DNA of 64,000 bases from positions 1-64,000 of the forward strand of contig NZ_JAKEVD010000002.1 in assembly GCF_022398325.1 (NCBI RefSeq). Reading direction: 5' to 3'. Numbering within the stretch: the stretch's first letter is position 1; every line of letters starts with the position of its first letter. Source of the DNA: Shewanella sp. Isolate13 (GTDB taxonomy: Bacteria; Pseudomonadota; Gammaproteobacteria; Enterobacterales; Shewanellaceae). Below, piece by piece: positions 51,202 to 60,336 of the stretch. The position numbers were made by a program, and so were the translations under genes. The notes beneath the pieces are model-generated. The model saw nothing but the letters and a program-made list of their open reading frames with translations, searched no databases and was not told the origin of the DNA.

Positions 51202-52551
51202 TTAGTGCGTTTCAGCCACAGGGAAACTCAGTCGCGCCCGACACCCTGTTGGTGCGATATCTTCTAGGCTAAATTGCCACTGGTAACGCTGACACAGGCT
51301 ATCGACGATGAGAAGGCCGAGCCCATGGCCATTATTGCTATCGTTTTCTGATGAATTGAGCCCGCGGCCAGTATCAGTGATCCCTATTGCACGTTTATCT
51401 ATGCTAATGGATATTTTGCCGGAGTCGCTGGCATTGATAGCATTGCTAATCAAGTTAGTCAGTAGCATTCGTAGCACTGCAGGGCTCGGTTTGAGCAGTG
51501 GCGGCTCTCTAAAGTCTAACTCGAGTGTAATCTGCTTTGAGTTAGCTAGGTGTGAAAGCGGCGCGATAATCTGCTCAACTTCGTTTTTTTCTAATGTCCT
51601 GAATTGCTTATTGTCGGTGCCTTTCTCTTGTTTTACTAAGCCTAACAGGGCATCGACTGTATGCTGCATATCATGGGCGGCTCGCATAATACGGTCACGC
51701 TGGCGAGCTTGAAATGCGGCAGCATCATTCTGCTCCTGTAACTTGGCGGCACCGCTGATCACTGTGATTGGAGTGCGAAGCTCATGACTGGCATAGCGAG
51801 CAAACGCCTGCTCTTGCTTTATCATCATCTCATTTTGTTGGCGATAATGATTGAGGCTATTAGCAAGCTCACTAAATTCGGCGGCAGACTGCGGCGGTAC
51901 ACTAAAGGTCTTGTGTGTAGCAGGGGATTTTAGTTGCTTACTGAGTTGCTCAACGGGTTCAACTAATCGGCGGCTTAGTTTGTGAATCGCGAAACCAAAT
52001 AGTAGAAACAAAACCCCAATGAAGCTAAGCACAAACAGGTTAATTGATTGCCACTCACTGTGACTTAACTCCACGCTTTCTGCAGGCATGATGAGGTAGA
52101 GAGGCTGCATTACACCTTCAAGTTCAAACTCACTTCGATAAAGGAAGATCTCTTCGTGCTGGTTGAGTGCATCATCTTCAAATAACTTAAAGTTAGTGAC
52201 CTCATGGAATAACCCCGTTGCGCCGCGGTCGACCACTTCACCTGAAAAATTGTTGGGGAATTGGCTTAAATCACCGTATTTCTCTGGGATAAGTTCAGTT
52301 GAATGGTAAGCCTCAACGTATAAGCCAATTTTGAGAGGTTGCTTTGCACCTTGTTGAAATAAGCTTATGGCGAATGGCGCGCTAACCTCGAGTTCATGTT
52401 GATTGACTTCATCCTCAATCCACTGCATTAAGCTCAGCATGGAAATATAGAGCGTGAGCCCTATGGCTAGGGCAATGATACTGAAATAGATCATCAACCT
52501 TTGAGGCAGCTTAGAGGCCGATGGGACTCGGTTGAGTAAGCGCTTTAACAC
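51202..52551 (-). CDS. Sensor histidine kinase
   Basis: A 449-residue inner-membrane kinase: transmembrane helices near 18-40 and 166-186 with a periplasmic sensor of 125 residues between them; a HAMP linker; the H-box RYASHELRTPITVISG; the N-box LTNLISNAINASDS; and the G-boxes ITDTGRGL and NGHGLGLLIV. It is intact and overlaps the response-regulator frame by seven bases. Because its regulator carries a frameshift, the phosphorelay may be non-functional, or the kinase may signal through another regulator. Its position next to glycan-modification genes recalls PmrB. Confidence 0.92.
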   Translation of the reverse strand: MLKRLLNRVPSASKLPQRLMIYFSIIALAIGLTLYISMLSLMQWIEDEVNQHELEVSAPFAISLFQQGAKQPLKIGLYVEAYHSTELIPEKYGDLSQFPNNFSGEVVDRGATGLFHEVTNFKLFEDDALNQHEEIFLYRSEFELEGVMQPLYLIMPAESVELSHSEWQSINLFVLSFIGVLFLLFGFAIHKLSRRLVEPVEQLSKQLKSPATHKTFSVPPQSAAEFSELANSLNHYRQQNEMMIKQEQAFARYASHELRTPITVISGAAKLQEQNDAAAFQARQRDRIMRAAHDMQHTVDALLGLVKQEKGTDNKQFRTLEKNEVEQIIAPLSHLANSKQITLELDFREPPLLKPSPAVLRMLLTNLISNAINASDSGKISISIDKRAIGITDTGRGLNSSENDSNNGHGLGLLIVDSLCQRYQWQFSLEDIAPTGCRARLSFPVAETH

Positions 52552-53233
52552 GTCTCTTCTCCCTGTTGCAGCCTAAAGCCGATTTTAGGCACTGTTGCTA
52601 ACATAGGTTGCTTAAAGGGTTTATCGAGTTGATTGCGTAGTTGATACATATGGCTGCGTAAAATATCGCTACTTGGTGGCGACATGCCCCAGATTTCATC
52701 GATGATCTGTTCGCGTTTAACCACATTGGGAGCATTTTTCATTAACAGCAGCAGGATCTGATAGGTGATAGGTGTCAGTGCGAGTTGCATACCTTGGCGA
52801 GAAGCCTGATGTTTTGCGATGTTTAACTCTATATCACCAAACTTGAGTGTACCTTGCGCCACTTGGCCACGATGCCGTTTTACGAGTGCTTGTACTCGGG
52901 CATCGACGACATCGAGATCGAAGGCTTGCCGAGATAATCATCTGCACCGCAATCGAACCCGCTGAGTAGGTCGCTTTTATTATCTAGCGCGGTCAACATT
53001 AAGATGGGGGTGCTGCAACCAAGGGAGCGCAGCGCCTTACATAGGCTTAAGCCATCGAGTTTAGGCAGCATCAGGTCGAGGATAATAGCATCGAAGTCGA
53101 AAGCCTGTGCTAGCGAAAGACCAAGCTCACCGTTGTCGGCGAAGTCGAGTTCCATGCCTTTGGCTTCGAAATAGTCGCCAAGGATCCCCGCTACATCGCT
53201 GTTATCTTCAATAATCAGTAGTTTAATTGTCAT
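52545..53233 (-). pseudogene. OmpR-family response regulator broken by a one-base deletion
   Basis: Two frames together make one OmpR-type regulator. 53233-52880 encodes a receiver domain (the LIIEDN acidic start, DAIILDLMLPKLDG with the phosphorylation Asp, LMLTA, ADDYLGKP). 52862-52545 encodes the winged-helix DNA-binding domain (ALTPITYQILLLLMKNAPNVVKREQIIDEIWG). The first frame goes off after GKP, where the family has KPFDLD. Adding one base at 52919-52922 (CCTTCG to CCTTTCG on the minus strand) restores FDLDVVDARVQALVKRHRGQVAQG and joins both halves without other changes. It may be a natural mutation or a sequence error. Confidence 0.85.
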
Positions 53234-53363
53234 TGTGCATGCTGTGATTAACCCGGTATATGGCGATTATTTTAGCACTTTTTTTGTCGAAAAAATGTCA
53301 ACGACATTTCGTTCACTCAAGTCTAGGCATGCTAACGGCAAATTAGCCTTTGCAGGATAAAAC

Positions 53364-54401
53364 ATGTCGTATTCCTCATCTTCTCAAACTCGCGAACATG
53401 CAGAGATTTGTCTGTCTGTTGTGGTGCCCTTATTCAATGAATCGCAAATGATAAAGCCCTTGATTGAGCGTTTAACCGCGGTGCTTTCAAGGCTTGATGA
53501 TAGCAGTGAAATTGTATTTGTTGATGACGGAAGTTGTGATGACTCTTGGCTGCAGGTGAGCCGATTACCTCTGGTAGATAATGAGTATCAGTGCATCAAG
53601 TTAAGCCGTAATTTTGGTAAAGAGGCGGCGATGTCAGCAGGTATTGACCACGCCAGAGGATTGGTGGTGATCATGCTGGACGCGGATCTGCAAGACCCAC
53701 CGGAATTGATCCCTGATATGTTGGCTCAGTGGCGAGCCGGCTACGATATCGTCAATATGAAGCGCAGAAAACGGTTAGGGGAGACCTGGTTTAAACGTTT
53801 CTCTGCTGGCTGCTTCTACCGTTTGATGAACTGGGTATCGGACTCGCCAGTGCCTGAGAATGTCGGTGATTTTCGCCTGATGAGCCGTCAGGTTATCGAT
53901 AGTATTAAGGCTTTGCCTGAGCGTAACCGTTTTATGAAAGGGTTATTTAGTTGGCCGGGATTTTCTCAAAAGACCTTAGAGTTTGACCGCGATCCTCGTT
54001 TTACCGGTGAAACTAAGTGGAATTATGGCAAGTTGTTTGGCTTAGCGATGGACGGCATTACCTCCTTTAGCTTTAAACCCCTTAGACTCGCCACTTGGTG
54101 CGGTGTGCTGACGGCATTGTGCGCCTTTGTTTATGGCGGTTGGATAGTGGCTAATACCTTGATATTTGGCGGCAGTGTTGCTGGATATCCGTCGCTAATG
54201 GTGGTGCAGCTGGCATTAGCTGGGATCCAGTTGTTGGCTCTTGGGCTGATTGGAGAGTATCTGGGGCGAGTGTTTGTAGAGGTGAAGCAAAGGCCTCTAT
54301 ACCTGATTGAAGAGGTAGCCTATCGGGAGTCGTTGGCGCAAGTGAAAGCTCGGACTCGCAATACAAAGCAGGATAATGTTAGCTACTTGGGGGCTAAATA
54401 A
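53364..54401 (+). CDS. Polyprenyl-phosphate glycosyltransferase, GtrB/DPM-like
   Basis: A 345-residue GT2 enzyme: VVVPLFNESQMIKPLIERL, the DxD-like FVDDGSCDDSW and VIMLDADLQDPPELI, with QxxRW-type region absent as in DPM-like members, and two C-terminal transmembrane helices (about 240-262 and 275-300) ahead of GEYLGRVFVEVKQRPLYL. It charges a sugar onto undecaprenyl-phosphate at the inner membrane. It is first in a three-gene set with an ArnT-like transferase and a GtrA-like protein. The stop and the next start share a base (TAATG). Confidence 0.9.
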   Translation: MSYSSSSQTREHAEICLSVVVPLFNESQMIKPLIERLTAVLSRLDDSSEIVFVDDGSCDDSWLQVSRLPLVDNEYQCIKLSRNFGKEAAMSAGIDHARGLVVIMLDADLQDPPELIPDMLAQWRAGYDIVNMKRRKRLGETWFKRFSAGCFYRLMNWVSDSPVPENVGDFRLMSRQVIDSIKALPERNRFMKGLFSWPGFSQKTLEFDRDPRFTGETKWNYGKLFGLAMDGITSFSFKPLRLATWCGVLTALCAFVYGGWIVANTLIFGGSVAGYPSLMVVQLALAGIQLLALGLIGEYLGRVFVEVKQRPLYLIEEVAYRESLAQVKARTRNTKQDNVSYLGAK

Positions 54402-55855
54402 TGTTGAGCACTCGCGACACTCACAGGGGAGTGGCTGTGCTCTTGCTGGTGGTTCTGACACGACTATTACTCCTGCCTTGGTATCCGCTGATGGATACCA
54501 CCGAGGCGAGATACGGTGAGATGGCACGCCTGATGGTAGAGACAGGAAACTGGGTAACGCCTCTATTTGATTACAATGTGCCGTTTTGGGGCAAGCCCCC
54601 GCTACATACCTGGATGAGTGCTGGCTCATTAAACCTATTTGGTATCAATGAGTTTGCTGTGCGTTTTCCCCACTGGTTGGCAGCGATGCTGACCTTAGCC
54701 GTTGTCGGTTACTTTGCCAAACGTCTGCATTTACCCGTGACGTCGGTGCTAATCATTTTGGCATCAACAGTGGTGTTTAGCGTCAGCGCGGGTGCAGTAA
54801 TGACCGATATGGCGCTGACACTGGGGCTGACGCTGGCGATGGTCGGTTTTTACCTGTGTTGGCAAGGTGACAGACTTTGGGGATATATCGGTTTTAGCGG
54901 CCTAGCAATCGGCTTGCTGGCAAAAGGCCCGGTGGCATTAGTCCTGTTCGCAATTGGCACTGGGCTTTGGTTGCTGTGGCGCTATGGTTTGCGAAAGAAT
55001 GGCTTGCAAAAGACTGGCCTATTAAAGATGTGGCGACACTTATGGCAGCGTACACCACTTGTGACGGGCACTCTGCTGATGCTCGCTATCGCGTTGCCTT
55101 GGTATGTGATGGCGGAGCGAGCGACTCCAGGCTTTTTACATTACTTTATTATTGGGGAGCATTGGTCGCGCTTTGTCGATAGTGGCTGGCAAGGCGATCT
55201 CTATGGCACGGCCCATGACGAGATCCGAGGTACGATCTGGCTGTATTTCATTGCTGCTGCTATGCCATGGTCACTGTTTCTGCCGAGGGCAATTTACAAG
55301 ATAGTGACAGAGGCTAGAAGCTCTGCGTCAGAAGTCGTTGCTAAGGGGGAGAAACAGGCGGCAGAGCAATCTAAGGGGGTGGCTAGCTATCTTCTGTGCT
55401 GGATGCTTGCACCTATGGTGCTGTTTACGCTCGCGGGCAATATTCTGCCCGCCTATGTCTTGCCTGGTATTCCAGGCTTAGCGCTGTTGCTCGGCTATGC
55501 GTGGTGCAATGGTCGCCTACCAGGGCTCAATGCAATCGCTTTATCTATTCCAGTCTTGTTACTCATCACCGTTGTCGTGCTGAATTTTGGGCCTGCAAAA
55601 GATAAGAGCGAGCGCTGGTTACTCTCACTGCGCAGTGAAGCATTACCGACTTATTACTGGCAGAGGCAGCCGTTTTCAGCACGTTTCTACAGCGCTGGTC
55701 AAGCAGACAAGATTGATGCTTTAGACAAGGTGGACTCGAAGAGTGACTTCTACTTAGTGGTTGAGAATAGCAAGCTTGCAGAGCCTCGATTCTCTCACTG
55801 CAGTGAAGTGGCGCACAATAAGTATCGGGGGCTACTGCGTTGTCGTCGCAACTAA
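54401..55855 (+). CDS. ArnT-like GT83 glycosyltransferase
   Basis: A 484-residue membrane protein with 10 to 12 helices. It shows the GT83/PMT pattern: YPLMDTTEARYGEMARLMVETGNWVTPLFDYNVPFWGKPPLHTWMSAGSLNLFGINEFAVRFPHW, which matches the N-terminal acidic loop of ArnT. It should transfer a sugar from a polyprenyl carrier to lipid A or another glycan outside the inner membrane. It follows the GtrB/DPM-like gene directly and is followed by a GtrA-like gene with a TAATG junction. The donor sugar is unknown. Confidence 0.88.
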   Translation: MLSTRDTHRGVAVLLLVVLTRLLLLPWYPLMDTTEARYGEMARLMVETGNWVTPLFDYNVPFWGKPPLHTWMSAGSLNLFGINEFAVRFPHWLAAMLTLAVVGYFAKRLHLPVTSVLIILASTVVFSVSAGAVMTDMALTLGLTLAMVGFYLCWQGDRLWGYIGFSGLAIGLLAKGPVALVLFAIGTGLWLLWRYGLRKNGLQKTGLLKMWRHLWQRTPLVTGTLLMLAIALPWYVMAERATPGFLHYFIIGEHWSRFVDSGWQGDLYGTAHDEIRGTIWLYFIAAAMPWSLFLPRAIYKIVTEARSSASEVVAKGEKQAAEQSKGVASYLLCWMLAPMVLFTLAGNILPAYVLPGIPGLALLLGYAWCNGRLPGLNAIALSIPVLLLITVVVLNFGPAKDKSERWLLSLRSEALPTYYWQRQPFSARFYSAGQADKIDALDKVDSKSDFYLVVENSKLAEPRFSHCSEVAHNKYRGLLRCRRN

Positions 55856-56292
55856 TGGTCTTCTCTATGCAGGCACTGCGGCAATTATGGCTTAAGCACT
55901 GGCAAGCTTTGCGCTTCTTAGTGGTTGGCGGCGCGGTATTTATGTTTGATGCTGCGCTGTTTTATGGGTTGCTGAATGGCTTTGAGCTGCCTTTAATGCT
56001 CGCTCGCTGCAGCGCTTTTGCCTGTGCGCTTATTGTTTCTTGGTTGGCGAATCGCTACTGGACCTTTGGTGAGCGCAAGCAAGTCCCTAAGGCTAGGCAG
56101 TTATTGAGGTCAGTGGCAGTTTCAATTCTCGCGGCATTGGTTAATCTATCGGTATTTTATCTATGCTCCACGGCGTTAAGCGGTGGGCCACTGAATGCTT
56201 TAATCAGTTTTAGCTTAGGCGTATTGGCTGGACTCATTATTAACTGGTTTGGTGCCAATCGTTGGATATATCGAGCCGTTGCTCTTGAATAA
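55855..56292 (+). CDS. GtrA-like membrane protein (polyprenyl-linked sugar flippase)
   Basis: I start at the ATG at 55855, which shares a base with the upstream stop; the TTG at 55840 is less likely. The 145-residue product has four transmembrane helices and the GtrA signature: RFLVVGGAVFMFDAALFYGLL and SWLANRYWTFG. It probably flips the polyprenyl-phosphate-sugar made by the GtrB-like enzyme so that the ArnT-like enzyme can use it. Confidence 0.9.
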   Translation: MVFSMQALRQLWLKHWQALRFLVVGGAVFMFDAALFYGLLNGFELPLMLARCSAFACALIVSWLANRYWTFGERKQVPKARQLLRSVAVSILAALVNLSVFYLCSTALSGGPLNALISFSLGVLAGLIINWFGANRWIYRAVALE

Positions 56293-56403
56293 TGCTCAAA
56301 ATACTCGGGCTTATGTTACAAACTGTTAACTAGTGGTTTTACTCCGGCTAGAAAACCGCTAGTTTCACTCTCTATAGTATTTATGGATGAGGTAATGGTT
56401 AAC

Positions 56404-57942
56404 ATGAAGTTCTTCAATATGAGATCGGTTTTAATTGGAGGCGGCGTTTCTTATCTACTGGCTGCGTCGACATTACCACTATCGGCTTTAGCGGCCTCCG
56501 AGCCATCGTTAAGCTTTACTGAAATGGCAATCGATGCCCCTTTTGAGCTGACTCACCCCATCATCGCTGCCGATCTGCTGCCTGAGGCGGGTAAAGAGTT
56601 AGTGGTATTTGGTGTCGATGGTTTGAGTCAGCGCTGGATGGCTATCTATGGGTTTGAAAGGGGACGATACCAACTCACAATGAAGCGAGCGCTGCCCCAA
56701 GAGCTACATAGTTTTGACATCACAGAGTTTGTGCCCGGTAAATTACAACAGTTGTATTTCCTATCTCAAGATGAGCTACAGCTTCTCGTGAGTAAAGAGA
56801 ATAGCTCTAAGTTATATATTGAAACGGTGGCCAAGATCAGTTCACTATCTTTTAAAGAGCGGCCAGACTTCATCAGTCGTGGTGAGTTTATTCAGGATCT
56901 CAATGGTGATCTCTTAGACGATATCTTGATCCATGATTTTAATCAGTTGCATCTTTTTTTGGCTAAAGAGCAAGGCTTTGAGCGTCAGACTCTGCCGATA
57001 AAGCCGCAGTCTCGTCTATTTGACGATGGCGCCACCTATACTCAATCTAAGCTTTATATCAGTGATGTTAACCTCGATGGCTTGGCGGATATCGTTAAGA
57101 TTGGCGAGGGAGAGTTGGAAGTTTATAAGCAGACCCAGACTAAAGGCTTCGATCAGGTTGCCGAATACATTTCGGTACGCCAGCCTATCAGTGGTATCGA
57201 TTGGTGGAACAAGCGCGATGCCTACGGTGAGCAGTTAGATCAGAGTGAGCTGGTTTATCGCAAGGTTGAGCAGCTTAAAGATCTTAATGCCGATGGGGTG
57301 ACCGATATGGTGATCCGCTACACCAAAAGCAGTGGTGTTTTCGACAGAGTAAATGATTATGAGATCTACCTCGGTGAGAGTCAGAAAGGCGCCTTGGTTT
57401 TCCCCAAGACGGCGAGCAGTGTGATTAAAGCCGAAGGGACACTTACTGGTTTGGAGTTTATCGATATCGATAGCGATGAGCGGGATGAAGTGATGGTGGC
57501 GGGGTTTGATATTGGGGTATCGCAAATTATCGGCGCGCTACTCTCGGGCAGTATCGATCAAGATGTGCATCTGTTTAAGATGGACTCTAGCGGTCGATTT
57601 AGTGATGACTCCAATGTGACCAAAGAAGTTGAGCTAAGCTTTAGCTTCAGTTCGGGGCAAGCGGGCACGCCAGTAGTTAAGCTTGCGGATCTTAACGGCG
57701 ATGGCCTTAAAGATCTTTTATTGTCGGAAGATGAATCGACACTAAAGATCTATTTGGGTCAATCGGGCAAGCGCCTATTTGGTTCCGATCCCGAGAAGCA
57801 TCGCTTGCAATTGCCAGTGGATGGCAAGATGTTGATAAGCGATGATCTCAATGGTGATGGGCGAGAGGATCTGCTAATCAAGTATGGTCGACAAGACGAT
57901 AAAAAACTCTCTAGGCAATTCATAGTGCTATTAGCGAGCTAG
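56404..57942 (+). CDS. FG-GAP/VCBS repeat protein, exported
   Basis: The frame begins at 56383, but the ATG at 56404 gives the best signal peptide (MKFFNMRSVLIGGGVSYLLAAST, cut near ALA-AS), with GAGG 11 bases before it. The roughly 512-residue product is beta-rich and contains calcium-binding FG-GAP loops, for instance DLNGDLLDDI, DVNLDGLADI, DLNADGVTDM, DLNGDGLKDL and DLNGDGREDL, as in seven-bladed propellers. It is likely a periplasmic or surface binding protein. It lies 110 bases after the glycan-modification trio and may share its transcript. Confidence 0.85.
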   Translation: MKFFNMRSVLIGGGVSYLLAASTLPLSALAASEPSLSFTEMAIDAPFELTHPIIAADLLPEAGKELVVFGVDGLSQRWMAIYGFERGRYQLTMKRALPQELHSFDITEFVPGKLQQLYFLSQDELQLLVSKENSSKLYIETVAKISSLSFKERPDFISRGEFIQDLNGDLLDDILIHDFNQLHLFLAKEQGFERQTLPIKPQSRLFDDGATYTQSKLYISDVNLDGLADIVKIGEGELEVYKQTQTKGFDQVAEYISVRQPISGIDWWNKRDAYGEQLDQSELVYRKVEQLKDLNADGVTDMVIRYTKSSGVFDRVNDYEIYLGESQKGALVFPKTASSVIKAEGTLTGLEFIDIDSDERDEVMVAGFDIGVSQIIGALLSGSIDQDVHLFKMDSSGRFSDDSNVTKEVELSFSFSSGQAGTPVVKLADLNGDGLKDLLLSEDESTLKIYLGQSGKRLFGSDPEKHRLQLPVDGKMLISDDLNGDGREDLLIKYGRQDDKKLSRQFIVLLAS

Positions 57943-57970
57943 CCTCTGCCCTCGGCTTAGATAAATGATA

Positions 57971-57997
57971 AGCGACCCGAATAGGGTCGCTTTTTTA
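57971..57997 (+). terminator. Terminator of the FG-GAP gene
   Basis: AGCGACCC and GGGTCGC(T) pair around GAATA, followed by six T. Confidence 0.9.
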
Positions 57998-58152
57998 TTG
58001 AAGTCAGCATGCTTAAAGTGAGGCTTTATTAAGTTCACACTAATTTACAAAGCTATTCATATACTTGCCGTTTATTTCACTATCTGACAGTTCTTGACGC
58101 AAACCTTAGGTCATAAGAGGTGCACATATTGCGAATTAATTAAGGAAGATAG

Positions 58153-59520
58153 ATGAAACAAACACCATGGCGTTATATCGGTTTATCAGTAGTAATGGCG
58201 ACGGTTGTCGCTTGCAGCTCAGATGACAGCGAATCAACCAGCAGCGGTAGCTTTATCCAATATTACAACGGATCGGCAAACAGCACCTCGACTGCGCTGG
58301 TACTGGATGGGTATGCTTACTCGTCGGTGAGCTTTGCCGATTCCTTACCTAGGTATGAGTACGGGACGGGAACGAGCGAACTTGAGATCACAGGCTTAGA
58401 TGCCCAAGGCGAAGAGCTGAATATCTATCAATCGACGATAGAGCTGAGGGATGCTGATAACCATCTTTTTATATTAGTCGGTGATTATAGTGAGCCTGAG
58501 TTAGTCGATATCGTCTACAGCCGCAGCGAAATGGATGAACTCAATAGTGATGAAAGTGGCGACTATAGCAAGATGCAGGTGTTAATCGCCCATGCTGCGA
58601 TGGGTGAGCCTAGTTTTGACCTCTATTTGGGCAAACAGGGGCAAGCGTTTAGTTCGGCGATCATGCTGGACGCCATTAGCTATAAAGGTCACAGCGATGG
58701 TCTGATATTCGATACTGGTGAGTATGTACTGTATCTCACCGAAAGTGGGCAAGCCGAACCTGTGTTTACCACCGCCGCACTGGAGCTGACCGATAATACG
58801 GTATACAAGTTCATTATTCGCAATAGCTTTGGTCCTGGGACGCCTAAGATCATAGTCGATAATGTGGACTCTTCTGGCACGCCTGATCCCTATGTCAATA
58901 TTGATGCCAATGCAGAGTATCGTGTTTTTAATGGACTCAATAATACCGACACGATCGATGCTGAGCTTGTCAGTAATCAGGAGTCCCAGTACCTATACGA
59001 GCTAAAGCCGAATCAACTCACTGAGTTTAAAGATATAGGCTACAACGACTATGGCGTTACCATTACTAACAGCGCAAGCAACCAAGTATTAGCCAATAAC
59101 CTATTGATCACCTTTAACCAGGATGAGAGTAAAACCATTGTGGTTTATGAGGATGAGTTAGGTGAAGCAAAGGGCATGACCATCACCCACGATCATCGAC
59201 CAAGAGCATTTGAGCATCAGATCAGCTTGGCCAATCTTGTTCCGGAGTTTGAGGAACTGATGATCTATTTTGTGCGCTCGAGTGAGACTATTGAGTCGGC
59301 AGAATATAAGTTAACAGGGGTTGAGTTTACCGAGCTGAGTAGCATTAGTTTGCCGTCGGATGACTATGAGATAAGTGTGGTATTTAAAGATGAAAACGAT
59401 ACCTTAACTCTTCTATATCAGTCAGATGTCGTACAGTTTAATCAAGCCGGTAACTACACCATGGTGTTGAATCCAGACGATACCGAGCCACTAGGTTACC
59501 GACTAGCCACTTTCCAGTAG
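58153..59520 (+). CDS. Lipoprotein, beta-rich, possibly DUF4397-like
   Basis: A 455-residue lipoprotein with lipobox VVACSS and a Ser/Asp-rich start. The body shows repeated domains of similar pattern (YYNGSANSTSTALVLDG, LIAHAAMGEPSFDLYLGKQG, YRVFNGLNNTDTIDAEL), typical of DUF4397-type repeats in cell-surface proteins. It contains few Cys and no catalytic motif that I recognise. The AAGGAAGAT ribosome-binding site is good. Function unknown. Confidence 0.75.
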   Translation: MKQTPWRYIGLSVVMATVVACSSDDSESTSSGSFIQYYNGSANSTSTALVLDGYAYSSVSFADSLPRYEYGTGTSELEITGLDAQGEELNIYQSTIELRDADNHLFILVGDYSEPELVDIVYSRSEMDELNSDESGDYSKMQVLIAHAAMGEPSFDLYLGKQGQAFSSAIMLDAISYKGHSDGLIFDTGEYVLYLTESGQAEPVFTTAALELTDNTVYKFIIRNSFGPGTPKIIVDNVDSSGTPDPYVNIDANAEYRVFNGLNNTDTIDAELVSNQESQYLYELKPNQLTEFKDIGYNDYGVTITNSASNQVLANNLLITFNQDESKTIVVYEDELGEAKGMTITHDHRPRAFEHQISLANLVPEFEELMIYFVRSSETIESAEYKLTGVEFTELSSISLPSDDYEISVVFKDENDTLTLLYQSDVVQFNQAGNYTMVLNPDDTEPLGYRLATFQ

Positions 59521-59666
59521 TCGGTGTTGAACTCAAGATGGGGTGCAGAGGCGAAATTCACATTAAGCGTATTTTATTTATATAGAGTTAGCGCGTTAAT
59601 TTTTGATTTCGTTGAGGCGAAAGTTGTGTTTCCCGCCTCTGCTTAACAGGGTACAGCCTGTTAAAT

Positions 59667-59882
59667 CTAGCGACGACTGAGCAGTTGTTTAATACGTAAA
59701 CTTAGCTGCTTAGTCTGTTTCAGAATTGGCAGTGAACCTTGACTGGTTCTTTGCTCACTTTCCTGAACAATCTGATAAACGGTTTTAGTCGATAGGCCAT
59801 AGTCTTTGGCAACGTCCGATAATAAACGGCCGTTATTTTTGACTTCGTTAATTACTTTGAGGTTAAGGTTGATAGCATCCAT
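59667..59882 (-). CDS. Small helix-turn-helix protein
   Basis: A 71-residue protein with a transposase-like helix-turn-helix: INEVKNNGRLLSDVAKDYGLSTKTVYQIVQESEQ (about residues 11-44), followed by a basic tail (SLRIKQLLSRR). It resembles the HTH of IS3-type OrfA proteins, but no inverted repeats, OrfB or insertion target flank it, so it may be an independent small regulator or a relic. A GAGAG ribosome-binding site is present. The 450 bases beyond it hold palindromes and a promoter, listed separately. Confidence 0.6.
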   Translation of the reverse strand: MDAINLNLKVINEVKNNGRLLSDVAKDYGLSTKTVYQIVQESEQRTSQGSLPILKQTKQLSLRIKQLLSRR

Positions 59883-60154
59883 CGTATTTTTCTCTCATTC
59901 TAATGTTTAGACATCAGTGGTTTGTGCGTCTTTGAGTGTGGTGACGGAATTCCATCGACAAAGGGTTTTAGCCTGCTCCTGTCGTTATTCGCTGAGCATT
60001 GTTATTAATTATTTTTTTAGCCAGCGAATACTCAATAATGAGTATGCTTAAGACGTGCCAAGTTGGTTTGGTATTTTTATTCATTACATTTCATATGGTT
60101 AAAGCTCGTTAGTCAGCTTTGGTGCAATAAGCCGTATTTTGTTCGCCCTAAAAA

Positions 60155-60180
60155 GGTGCGCATGCGCACCACGGTGGTGC
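60155..60180. repeat. Two overlapping GC-rich palindromes
   Basis: GGTGCGCATGCGCACC (60155-60170) is a perfect 16-base palindrome. It overlaps GCACCACGGTGGTGC (60166-60180), a 6-bp hairpin. Both stand in AT-rich DNA, 157-182 bases before the YiaD-like gene. They could be a repressor site or alternative RNA hairpins. Confidence 0.7.
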
Positions 60181-60241
60181 AAGGGCCGCTTAAGAAAGCT
60201 GGCTAATTTGTTTGTTTTTAAACCAGTTAACGGCGTGACCA

Positions 60242-60269
60242 TTGTCTAATTCGCCGTGCTTTATATACT
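60242..60269 (+). promoter_or_regulatory. Sigma-70-type promoter of the YiaD-like gene
   Basis: TTGTCT (60242-60247) and TATACT (60264-60269) are 16 bases apart, giving a leader of about 60 bases. Confidence 0.55.
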
Positions 60270-60336
60270 GCTTTAAAAATACAACTTAATCGTGGTCGCT
60301 TTTGCCGAAGGCAAGGGCTGTTAGGGGTAGTAAAAA

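Noticed and set aside
59667-59882. Possible insertion-sequence remnant
   Set aside because: The HTH is IS3 OrfA-like, but no terminal inverted repeats, second ORF or target duplication were seen, so I list only a small HTH protein.
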